Shown here one piece after another: positions 25,663 to 37,400 of a stretch of DNA of 64,000 nt. Each line of letters opens with the position of its first letter. Position 1 is the first letter of the stretch. The stretch comes from Cucumis sativus (lineage: Eukaryota > Streptophyta > Magnoliopsida > Cucurbitales > Cucurbitaceae). The stretch lies in contig NC_026656.2 of the NCBI RefSeq assembly GCF_000004075.3, forward strand, positions 19,168,607-19,232,606. Direction: 5' to 3'. The notes under the pieces were generated by a model. The model was not told where the DNA came from. It saw nothing but the letters and a program-made list of their open reading frames with translations, and did not search any database. Position numbers and translations under genes: made by a program.

Positions 25663-27513
25663 TTAATCAGCTCTTGACTGACCAGCTCGAGAGGAGAGAA
25701 TAATACCAACAATAAGTCCATAGAGAGCAAGTGCTTCGGCGAAAATTAGAATGAGAATCATCCCAACAAAAAGCTTAGGTTGTTGTGCATTGGCCCTGTT
25801 GAAGACAAATTCAATTTAGATGCTTCCATTCTATGGTTTGTAGTTTGTTTTATCCAGAAGATTTGAAGTTCAATATGAATTGTACACATCAAAATCAAGC
25901 AAAATAGAAACTAATGACAAGAAGACACTCCAAGGCGTGTTTGGGAGAAAGTAATATGTAAGTTCATGTTTCAATTGAACGTTTTGGGTCTGGTTTGTAA
26001 TACCAAAACCATTTCCTTCCTACAATTTTCAATCCAATCATCTTTTCCACTCATTTCAACATCTCTTAAATTCCCAGTAATCATTATTACATTCTATTCT
26101 ACCAAACAACCCCTTAATATATGGAAAACTACATGGAAGCAAGCAAGCAACTCAATTCAAACCCAAATGACTGATTGAGAAACAGAATCAAATTGCATAT
26201 ACATCTCTGTAGTTACTGTAACAAGGAACAGAACTTTGCTTGTTTTGCAAAGAGTTTGTGCAAATATCAATGCCTTAATAGCAATGGTGATACCATTAAT
26301 CTTTTCAGTGTTTGAAGAATCAAGCAGGAACTCAGACTCAAAAACAAAAAAAAAAAGATGTAATTCCCGCTTGATAACCATAGGGTTTTTAGTTTTTTAT
26401 TTTATTATGCAAAATTATAACTACAAATACAATTTATAAGTTTCTTTATTTAGTTACAGCTTTCTATATCTACCAATGTTTCCAAAAACTAAGTCAAGTT
26501 TTGGAAATTAAAAGAAAAAAACTGTAGCAGGCTGCGTTTGCCAACGATTCTCTAATTTGTTGGTTTTGTTATCTTATTTCTCAAAAACCAAGTAAAGTTT
26601 TCAAAACTAAAACACAAATGTTTGTTTAAGAAAAGTGAAAACTAAAGTAAATAACTTGAAAAGAAACAGGTAACTTTCAAAACAAAAAACCGAAGTGTAT
26701 CTTTAGAACTCAATGACATAGTTGTAATCCTATAGAACCGAGATCCTGTTCATGAAAAACCAAAGTATAACAAATGAGGCTCTAGAAATTTGAACTTCAA
26801 ATCTTCAGCTCAATCAAATTTAGAAAGAATTCAACCCGTAACCAATTAAGTCAGAATATATTTCATTTTTTATCATTCTTAACACAATCAACCCTTCCTA
26901 CAAACAATCCTAGTCCCCTACTTGAACGTGGTGATATAGATCCCGACAACAAAGATTCAATCATCCAATAAGAAAAGAAATCAAGCAAGACAGAGTATAA
27001 ATCTGAACTATAGACTAACGGATCAAAATTCCCATCAGCTTAAATAGTTAAAAATAGAGTACCTGACGCCCGCATCGCCGACGATACCGATAGCCATGCC
27101 AGCAGAGAGACCGGCGAGGCCGCAAGCAAGACCAGAGGAAAGATGAGCGTAACCATCGAAAAGATAATAAGATTTAGCCTTAGGGTTAATCCCCGTACTA
27201 ATAATCACAGCAATAATCAAACCATAAATACCCAAAACTCCAGCCATAACCACCGGAACAATAGACTTCATTACCAATTCTGGCCTCATCACTCCCATTG
27301 ACGCCACACCAACACCGCTCTTTGCGGTACCGTAAGCAGCTCCCATACCTAATTAACAAGAACAAAAGCGAATCCAATGAAGATCCATAAATAAATGAGA
27401 TGTAATCAATTGGATAGAATGGAAATGTTCTTACATGAGAAAACAAGGGCCGCAGCAGCGCCGAGAAAGCCAAAGAAGGGTGCCGTTTCATCACCGCTGA
27501 ACGAGGACGACAT
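25663..27513 (-). CDS. VHA-c: V-type proton ATPase 16-kDa proteolipid subunit c, copy 1
   Basis: Three exons, 27513-27435, 27348-27063 and 25795-25663; 165 residues, the usual length. Four hydrophobic helices make the c-ring of the membrane V0 sector, which carries protons into the vacuole and endomembrane lumen. The essential buried acid is Glu142 in helix four ([13 protein letters not shown]). Start [16 protein letters not shown] is the plant form. Introns are at the same codons as in the neighbouring copy (29748-31093), same strand, 2.2 kb between coding ends. The second intron is long (1267 bases). The protein differs from copy 2 at residue 4 only (Ser here, Ala there), while third codon positions and introns differ widely. 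Confidence 0.96.
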
Positions 27514-29747
27514 TTTTTCCGATGGAGAGAGAAGAAGAAGAAGAAGATTTCCGATCAGATCTGAAGCTTTTTATTTTTTACTTTTTCTGTTCTCTCAGAT
27601 TTTGCGTTTTCGTTCAGATACTCAACTTTTATGTTTTTCGCTCTTTCGAGACTTTTGATTCTATTAAAAAAAAATCTCTCCCACGTTATCTGGAATAATC
27701 CAATACAAAAACTAAAAAGAAAAACCTTTATACCTATTTTTTTATATATATATATAATATGATTTTCATTTTAGAAATTTGATAAAACTATTTTCGGGCC
27801 AAAACTCTGCCGTGTGAAAAGGTTGGTAGTTCAAATTTATTCATTTCTATTTATTAATATATTATTACTTTAAAACTAATTATTAGTGCAGATAAACAAA
27901 TTATGAGAATGATAAAATTAATAAGAAAATTAAACCTCTACAATTGGACGATCGTTACAATTACATACTCAACCTTTTAACAATAACAATTAAGTTTGTA
28001 ATCTTAAATTTATAATAATTGTAAAAAATGAACCTGAAAATGATAAAAATTGAATTCCCAAATTTATATAACCAATGCAATTTATATAAGTTTGAAAATT
28101 CGGATATGTTCGAAGACTCTAAGGTTTCTAATTGCAACTAACATGGTACTTTAAAAGTGATTTTTGTAATTTATCCACCTAATTTATATATAGTAACATT
28201 TTTATTTTATGCAAATATTTTTGTCTCTCTTTGTTCTTTCTATTTATTTTTTTCTCTAGACATAGGAAAGTGATAAAATTGTAAAAAATTGTTGGTAAAA
28301 TTTCTATTTATTTCTTTCTATTTATCATGATCTTTTTCTTTTCATAAAAAATTGTTGGTAAAATTTTGCAAACATGAACATTTTCAATGACAATGAAAAT
28401 GATGTATGGTATTTCTTTTTAATAAATTTGAATCCATTGGTTTAATTGTAATCCACTGCAAACAATCACGTTTGTGTTTGGAGTAAACCATTGGTCAATT
28501 GATGCATCGTTGTCTCTAGGCTAAGTGTTGAAGATATTACAACAAGTAAATCAGAGTAATCTTTGTGGACATTGCATGCATGGTACCAAATGTTCGTCTC
28601 ACAACGAATATATGCCTCTTCTCTCTGTCCTAAAAGGGCTATCTAAGACGACAGTGAGCCAAAGAGCCAAAGCAAGGCTAGAAATAAGCAAGAGATGATG
28701 ATATACTTGGACTTGATCAAACTCCAAAGAGGGGAAAGTAAGGTAATTTAAAATGAACGAGGTCATTGACGAACAATGTAATAATATAAACTATACATTG
28801 GAAGAAAGAGAAAAAGGAAAAAGTAAAGAGAAGAAAAAGAAAAAGAAAGAGAAGAATAAGGAGATGCCAAAGAGATAAGGATAAGTATAAAGATGCAGCA
28901 TAAAGGGAGAAGGCAGCTATCTATTGGCTTAGCAACATGACCTAACCAAGGGGCACCCTACAGAATATTCAACCATTACAATGGAGAAGAAGCCATGCCA
29001 ATGCCAAAACAACTTTTCCCTGGGAGGGGAATCTCTCCCATCTCTCATATTCCTCTCATCAACTTGGATCCCCCCAAACAAAAAAATAAATGAAGCCTTT
29101 AAAAGAACTTCCATCATAATATTATAACACACGATCTTTCTAACTGAACTATCAAGACATTATATCAATAGCAACTAGCAAGAACATAGAAACCATCCTG
29201 AATTGGCCTAATAATAAAATAAGATACATGATCAAAATAACTAATTAAGAGATCAAGGATTCAATACATGGCAGCCACCTACCTAAAATTATCTTTTGAA
29301 TGTTTTCGTTGTACTCAAATGTTTAGAGTCAAGGGTTATCTCGTGAGATTAGTCGTAGCCCAGCCCAAACACTCACAGAATTCAGAAGAAAAAAAGGAAT
29401 CACCCAAAATATTGATTGTAAAAGCTAAAGATAACAAAAATATCAAGCAATCAACAAAGTAATGAAGGTATTTTTCTCAACACTCAAACTTAGAGGGAAT
29501 CATCATTAAAATTGGAGTAATGTAACAGAGTTTAATATTTTATTGAGAAGAATAATTAATTCCAAATCCATATATAACAACTACAGAATTCGTGTGGTAT
29601 TAGCAATCACACCTCACAAGAACATTTGAGAGTCGGCTTAAACCATAATAATAACCCATTTACTCAAAGAGTACAAAAACCAATTCTTGACCAAAAAACA
29701 AAAGAAGAGACATACTACACAACCTCGAGTCCACATACAGCATCCAC
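27514..29747. other. Spacer between the two V-ATPase c genes
   Basis: Contains the promoter of copy 1, with no site II (TGGGCC/T) motifs found, then A/T-rich sequence, a purine-rich stretch near 28800-28870 and the 3' untranslated part of copy 2 (about 29500-29747). That 3' end is recognisably similar to the 3' end of copy 1 at 25440-25560 (ATTCCAAATCC, ACAGAAT, TGTGGTA, AATCACA). No other gene. Confidence 0.6.
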
Positions 29748-31093
29748 TTAATCGGCTCTTGACTGACCAGCTCGGGAAGAGAGAATAATGCCCACAATAA
29801 GTCCATAGAGTGCCAGAGCTTCGGCAAAAATTAAAATAAGAATCATCCCAACGAAAAGCTTAGGCTGCTGGGCATTGGCTCTGTAAAAGACAAATATAAG
29901 GAATAAGCACACCTTTGACATCAAGAAGGTTTGAGAAAACAAAACTAAGATAAATGCCAGCAAGCTTTACATCATAAGAGTTACAATTCTTATAGTTAAT
30001 TTAATGATATGGTCCGAATTTTGGAGTTTCATACAATTTCATTTTGATCAAATTTTTATATTACAATAGAAAAAAAAGAAAATCAGATACCTATTCCCAC
30101 AACCAATACAAAATCTTTAAAATGTGGTTAAAATTATAGGCCTAACAAGACCAAAAAAAAAAGGATTTTAGGCAGAACCCAAATTGACAAGACTAAAAAT
30201 AGAGTACTTGTAAGTAAAAAGACGATTCAGGAATTAAAATAGAATTTAAACAAAGGGAAAAAAGATCCTGGAACAATTTTTTTATAATGAAAAAATCGCA
30301 AAAACCAACAAAGGCAGGAACTCAATAAAATGAACTATAGCTATTTACAAAACCCCGGCATGAATCTACCAAAATTGAATCCAACGTAGCAATTTAATCC
30401 ACCAGAACATTAAGGAATAACACTAGACAACAAAAAAGTATACATACACCACACACACGAAGGCTCTTAGCTGAATCTAAGAAAAACGCAGAAAACGGCA
30501 GATAGAACAATCAATTAACAAAAGAAGGAAATCTACCGATCATGAGTATACAATCACGAACAGACGACAAAAGAAAAGTTCCCAAAACGTTAATAAATGG
30601 TACCTAACACCAGCATCACCGACGATCCCGATAGCCATGCCAGCGGACAGACCAGCAAGACCACAAGCAAGCCCAGAGGAGAGATGTGCGTAGCCATCGA
30701 AGAGGTAATAAGATTTGGCCTTAGGGTTAATCCCTGTACTAATAATCACAGCAATAATAAGACCATAAATACCCAAAACTCCAGCCATAACCACTGGAAC
30801 AATTGACTTCATCACCAGTTCAGGCCTCATTACTCCCATAGACGCAACTCCCACCCCGCTCTTCGCCGTTCCATAAGCAGCTCCCATACCTAATCAAATA
30901 AAAAAGGAAAGAAAACCCCATCACATAAACAATCAAAGATCGAAACCTAGAAAACACGTCATACCAAACAAGAACAATCAAATTAACCACGCATTGGATG
31001 AAAAGATAAATTACATGAGAAGACGAGAGCTGCAGCGGCGCCGAGGAAGCCGAAGAAGGGTGCTGTTTCATCGCCGCTGAAGGCTGACGACAT
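29748..31093 (-). CDS. VHA-c: V-type proton ATPase 16-kDa proteolipid subunit c, copy 2
   Basis: Three exons, 31093-31015, 30889-30604 and 29880-29748, with exon lengths (79, 286, 133) identical to copy 1; 165 residues. Same four-helix proteolipid with Glu142 as proton carrier. Start [16 protein letters not shown]. The two copies arose by tandem duplication: same order, orientation, intron positions and a similar 3' untranslated region. Intron two is shorter here (723 bases). Upstream (31270-31347) lie five TGGGCC/T elements not found at copy 1, suggesting that the two genes are driven differently. Confidence 0.96.
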
Positions 31094-31269
31094 CTTTTCT
31101 GGGTTCAACGGTGAAGATGAAGAAGAAGGTCTCCGATTAGATCAGATCTCGAACCGCTCTCAATCTCTCTCTTCCTCCACTCCTTTCTCGCCTCGCCACG
31201 ACTGACTGAAATACTCACGCTATCACGAATAATTATTTACTTTAGAATAATACGATTGGGTCCTACAGT

Positions 31270-31347
31270 TGGGCTTGCCCTGGCCCACGAAGGCCCAATC
31301 ATGAATAAAAGTGGGCCATGGTTAGAATAACATGCATAACTGGCCCA
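31270..31347. promoter_or_regulatory. Site II element array upstream of V-ATPase c copy 2
   Basis: Five TGGGCC/T motifs in either orientation within 78 bases: TGGGCT at 31270, GGCCCA at 31282 and 31292, TGGGCC at 31312, GGCCCA at 31342. They lie 177-254 bases upstream of the ATG. Site II elements are bound by class I TCP factors and are common in promoters of plant ribosomal and growth-related genes. The clustering is far above chance in such A/T-rich DNA. Confidence 0.75.
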
Positions 31348-34300
31348 ATTGAAGGCCACGTCTCATCAGAAGTCCGTAAAAATGTGCCTGCACGTATTAC
31401 AATTCAATCATACTGTCAAATAAAAAGTATATTAAATTAAGAAGACAAATATGAAGAATTTGGGAAAATCGACAAAATTCTGGTTTTCATGTCTAAAACA
31501 ACACATTTCTCAAAGCACGGTAAGAATATTTATCTCGATTGATCATTGATTTTAGGTAAGATCGACCATTGAGATTCTCTAAAAAATTAAAATTTTCCAA
31601 AAATTTTAGGGTTGCATAGACGGAAATTCTATCATTTTCAAATTTCTTCAATCTTATTGATTGTGTTATATTTTTAAAAAAAAATATTCTAATCTTTGCT
31701 CCAAATCTCTAATATTAAGATTTTGAATAATTTTTTTGAAATGATAAACTTAAGTTAAATAAAATTCAGAGATAAACTTAAATTAAATAAAATTCAGAAA
31801 GTTTTAAAAAAGGTAAAATCAAATTCAGAAAGTTTTAAGAAATGGTAAAATTTCAATATTAGTCGATGCACCCAAACAATAGTTAATATTCAAAATTGGA
31901 AAATTTTAATATTCTAGAAAACAATTTTATGTATAAAATTGTGCTATTTTTTAAAATGAAAACAACAAGAAGTGTACTACTTTTGTCAATTTTCCTTGAA
32001 TTTGAACTACACACAATAATTTAACATATGCACAAGAATAAACCCTAAACCAAAACAATAGTTAAATAGAATTATGCTTAAAGTTGGTGCATTTGCAAAA
32101 TATCGAAAATAATGAAAGTTAACAACCAAAGTTTTTCCAAGCTTTGGATTCCATTTTAACGTTAAGGGAATGTAAGAGAATAGTTGGTAAAAAGACTACA
32201 AGAGCATAGCAATCTCTGGGAAGGAAAGATTGAATATGATATAAAGTGATAATCCATAAAAGTATATTATCTCTTTTTTATTTAAAACTAATTCGTGATT
32301 TAAATTCTCCACCGAAAAAAAAAAAAAGTGAAGCAAGAACTTGGGAGCTAAGCATGAGTCAATCGTTTCAATCACATCAAAATCCAATTGAGAAGATGGA
32401 AGTATTGGTTTTTCAAGAAGGAAAAAGTTAACATGAATGCAGTACCAACAAGAACTTCCCATCAGATGGGTATTGAATTCAATAGAGAATAAAAGAAGAA
32501 CAAACCTTCTGGAAAACAACTTCCATAACAAACTGTCTAGTATTACCACGCTACACCAACCTAGACATAGCTCAACTGGTGAAAACATATAAAGTCATAT
32601 ATTCAAATTCTACACCCCATTTAATGAAATTAAAAACAAGGATTTTACTCTAACAAGCAGAAATAAAATGCGACTGTAAGACACAAAATCAAAAGTGTGA
32701 ATACCAGCAAGGAAGATGAAAGTTCGTCTTCCTACTTTTATGTAGAGTTAACACATAATATTGATGGGGACAGTTTTATGTAGTTAACATCGATTGAGGA
32801 TGGGGATAGAACATTCAATTAATTAGACAAGCTAGATGCAGTATTAGCTAAAGTCTGATTCTAAATGCAAGAATGTGCAAATAATCAATAGTGGCCCATC
32901 ACAATTCACATACAAAGGTCGCATCACTCACTTTGGATAACAAATTTTTAGCTCAGCAATATAGAGGATCGACATTCAAATCTCTAGCTTCTAACTGCTT
33001 CATCCCAGTTGAAAGTCCCATGCTTCATTTCGAATAATTTTAGTTCAACAATGTACAGGTAGGTAGATGGTGCAAACACTACCTCTTAGTCAAGAATACA
33101 TGTTGATAATACTTCTATTCAAACATTATATCAAAACTTGAAAGATCTATCTATCTATATATATATAAACACTAAACTAAACTAAGCCCTAGAACCCTAC
33201 CTCGATAGTTGGAGTACTCATGAATTTGCAAGATCAACATACAAATATGCAACAGCTGCAATAGGTCAAAGAATCTCATATAGGCTAAAAGAAAATACCT
33301 ATTTATTGGTTTGAGTGAAGCAGCCTATACACTGCAAACCTAGCAACCAAAAAAATATGTTAGCAATAAAGCGAACCGGCATTAGAAGTGCAAGAAAAAG
33401 AAATGGGAAAGAAATGTTGATTCACTTACAGATGCCTCAGTAAGTATATTGCATTTGTTGTGTTCCAAGTCCCATGAGCAGTAGTTCTCATCTGACTATA
33501 CGTCAGGAACATTTTCGCTGATCAAAGTTGTAGGCAACAGAGCACTAACCATAGTAGTCTACAATTTGATGTCGCACCAAAACAGTACAGCCATCATTTT
33601 ACTAAATTTAATATTTCAGTGCCTACCGTAACAATGGATGATTATGGCGAGAGGTAGGAAAAATCCACTAATTAACAATGACGTTTGATGAAAAAGAGAA
33701 ACCATTAGAAAGGAAAAATGGCCTAGAAGGCACCTTAGTTGATCTATTGGAAAGAAAGACGGGTAAATTACAATATTCAATCTCAAAGATTGAGAATTTT
33801 TTGCATATAAATGAAAATTGCTGTGTGATTGTCGTCAATGAAATAATTCTAGGCTGTACAGGTGGAGAGGGAAAAGGAAGAAACGAAAATGAACAAGAAC
33901 CTACTGTCCGTCCCTAAAAACTGAAGGGCTTGGACTTGGACCCTTTATAGTACAATGTGATGTTTTCTTCAACAAGTACTCATAACCCAAATGAGCAAGA
34001 AAATGAAACCTGAAGTGGCCCTGATGAGTGGCATAGATTTAAGCCATGCCAAAAGAATCGTGCAGAATCAGGCTGCAGTTCGATAATCACAGTTAACATC
34101 AGTACCAGTTATAATCATATCCGACAGCACAAACCAAAATCTTGGTAGATCATGGGAAACTCCAAAACGCACTAGCAGAAATGTCACATTACTCAATTTG
34201 CAGCTTCAGAAATTAAGGTGCACTGGAAATGTATTACAGGCGTCAAAATATGAAGACTTTCGTGCCAACATATACGAAGTATTCCCGGACTAAAATGAAT

Positions 34301-34407
34301 AATCCGTAACTGTGTCCTCATGAGAAGCTAGCCAAGAAAGCCACTTGATCCTTGGGACCATCATGACTTCATTTGACCAAGAAAATGACAATGAGTCCTT
34401 GGGCCTT
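31348..34407. other. Intergenic and LDL3 3' region
   Basis: A/T-rich sequence without a convincing gene. Two degenerate tRNA-derived-looking stretches (near 32565 and 32945) carry TAGCTCAAC-like A boxes only. The part above ~33.3 kb may be 3' untranslated sequence of LDL3: on the minus strand a good donor (CATCT/gtaagt, near 33436) and possible acceptor (near 33350) suggest a spliced 3' end, not confirmed. Confidence 0.5.
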
Positions 34408-37400
34408 TTACGACTTCGTTACAGGCTTTGTAGCCATATGTCTCTCTATCAATTTGTCTACAAAGGCACGAATCTGCAAGTGCATAAACCAAGTACAACG
34501 AAGTGGAAACAGATGAGAGTCCAATAGAAAAAGAAAAGGAGAAACAACAGAAACACACTCAGGACTCACAAGAAAGAAAAATGGTATAAATGGATGGCAC
34601 AATATGGACCGTATTGAAATAGAATTAAGATCAAATCCCAATAAATATGGTTAAGCAATCCTCTTTTTCCTTTAAGAAAAGAATATTCAGAAGGTAACAG
34701 TACAAAGAAGCATGGTAAAGAAGCCATAGATAGAAGCAAACCTTGTTCCTACGCTTGAAATCAAGAAACTCAGAAACAGTCATGCCTTTCTCTGCATCAG
34801 TCGCCTGTTCCATGACCTGATTTCCAATGAAACATGGTTAAATATGTTATCCGTTTTATCTCCACATAAAAATGTAAAAAAAAATAATAATAATAAAACA
34901 CCACACATACCCCAAAAATATTTAGAGGGAGAAAAAGTGGAAGAATGTACTCGGGAGGATGAAATTACTAACCTTGGTTGCACTTTTCTTCATAATTGAC
35001 TTGTATCCATCCTTGTCAATTTTCCTTGCTTTGTAAAGGGGCATCAAGAGTGATGCAACATAATCAACTACAGCCTGCTTAATTCTGTCAGCCCCACGAT
35101 GATGGTTTCTCATGGGCTCCTTGTTGATCGTCACTTGTGATATTGAGCTCTCATTTGCTACTTGATCATTATTCCACATGGGTTTATGCCAATTCGTGTT
35201 TGAATCCTCCTCATCATTTACATGAGCTGCAGCTGCTTGAGTGCGCCATCTCTCAATAGCGTGATAATCTTTCATTCCAACACTACCAGCTGTATCAACC
35301 CATGCCTTTGTGTATATACTGCTATCCACAGGAGCACTTTCACCGGAGTGCTCCCTAAAGTTCAATTGGCTAACAATCTCATTTGAATGGCTTCTTTGCG
35401 AAAGGTTATCTGCCGACATTCGTGAACTTTCAAGATTAACACAAGCAGCAGAAAATTCCACAGACCAGTTCCTGACCCTGCAATTTCTTGAATCTATTTC
35501 GGATATACAATCTTGCCTTCCCAGCACACTGCCAGACAACTTCTTTTTATACTCACACTCATCCATTTGAGCATAATGTTCCCGTCGAGCAAATTTGTGA
35601 AAGGAGGGGATTTTTGGGAGTTGCATCGCACTCTTGGCTTCAGCAGATGCATAGGCCTGTGGTGTGAAAATCACTAAGTAAGTACAACGTAGGCAATAGG
35701 CCATGCAATCAGAAATTATTTTCACAAATCTCCTATAAACTAGTCAACAAATTCATGCCAGTAATCAAATAGAAACAAACATATGCTTGATCAAAACCAA
35801 AATTATATTAAACAAGCTATAAACCACCAAAACCAATTCATTTTGTAAAAGGTGTACGCAAAATAACCTAGTGCGACCATTCAGTCCATATTCACATCAA
35901 CATATTATATCATTTTATACAAGTAAAGATTGTATCACATTGCAAAAATTCATGATGACACTTCCCATTAATATTATTAGGAGTTAAGTGGTAAAGCACA
36001 TGAAGAAACGAACTGCTATGGTAAGAACACACGAAGGAAGGCTCATTACAAACCCAGGCTCTAAAAATTTCAATAAGAAGAGAATCAAAAGACAAAAACA
36101 ACCTTCGCAGCTGCAAGTGCGGCTGCACGTGCTGCCTCAGCAGCAGCAAAGGCAGCCTCCTCTTCTTCTGTCATAGCAATGTTGTCTTCCATCTCTGCAT
36201 CCTGCTTTCCAAATGAACCCCTTGACCTTGATGAACTGATATCTGATTTCGATGAGTTTTCCAATTCAAATTTCAATTGTTTGCTATTATCGTTTTTCAT
36301 ATTGACATCAGACTGCAAGGGCATTGCCGCTGATGCAGCAGTCAACAAATTCCCTCTACTATCCAGTGTGCTGTTGTTTGCGTGCAAAGGAGGTTTCCCA
36401 GAAGAAGAGTCTTTATTAGATTTCCTCTTCAATAATTCTACAGCAGAAACCGACTTAGAGAGTTTTAGCCCCCCATTAGCAGCCTTTTCTTTACGGAAGA
36501 CTTCAAGCCAAATGCTAACCAACTGACTTGCAATGGCACGGATGTCACGGCTTGTATGCACACATACCTTTTCTTTGACGGTTTTACCTATGCCTGCACC
36601 AATTGTTAGCGAAGGCAGCATATAGTAAATTCCCTTCACCGACCACATTACAATCAATTTCAGGAGGGGTAAAAACAAACAAACAAGCAACAAAACACAC
36701 ACACATTAACTTCTACTCAAAAGTCCAAAGTAAGAGCTTAACAAGAAAACCTAAAAGCATGCATGAGCGAAAAAATAATAGTACATCAATACTGAAAATA
36801 AACAAAAACTGATTTACTCTTAAAACATAAACATTACATAATGACAATTTCAATAGCTATATCAGTTAGATACAAAAACAGTAATTGTTGAGGAGGGTTT
36901 AAAAGAAAAGAAGATATATTAACCACTCAAAAAACGAGAAAATATACCCGATAAGCGAACTGCAAGTAGATCTGTTGAAACTACCACAAGAATACGAACA
37001 CATTGCCGAAGAAGTTGAGTCCCATCCTTCCCCATTGAGTCCTATAGTCAACCAAAGTTTTAAAAGCTAATAACATGAATAGAATATGCTGTAAAGGGTA
37101 AATGAATAAGAGAGAAAAAAACATGTAAAAAAATCACATTGAGAACATTAGAAAGTGTAGGCGTTACCAAAATCCATGAGTTGAGAACTGTAAGACCTTC
37201 TTTGGTCCCTGCAAAGGACTTCAACGTCTCAGCAGGGAGATTCAACAACTCCTTTGCCACATGCAATCTTCCTGCTGTCGTTTTTGAACTAAAGAACAAA
37301 TCTTGCAGTAAAGCTTCTATGGTCAAAATCCTGGCACCATCCAAAGAACTTTTGTAAAGAGCGTCAGAAAGCTTAACAGCCTCAAGTCTTGTAATTATGT

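Noticed and set aside
36179-36526. Plus-strand frame of 115 codons
   Set aside because: Antisense to LDL3 exon five; no independent evidence.
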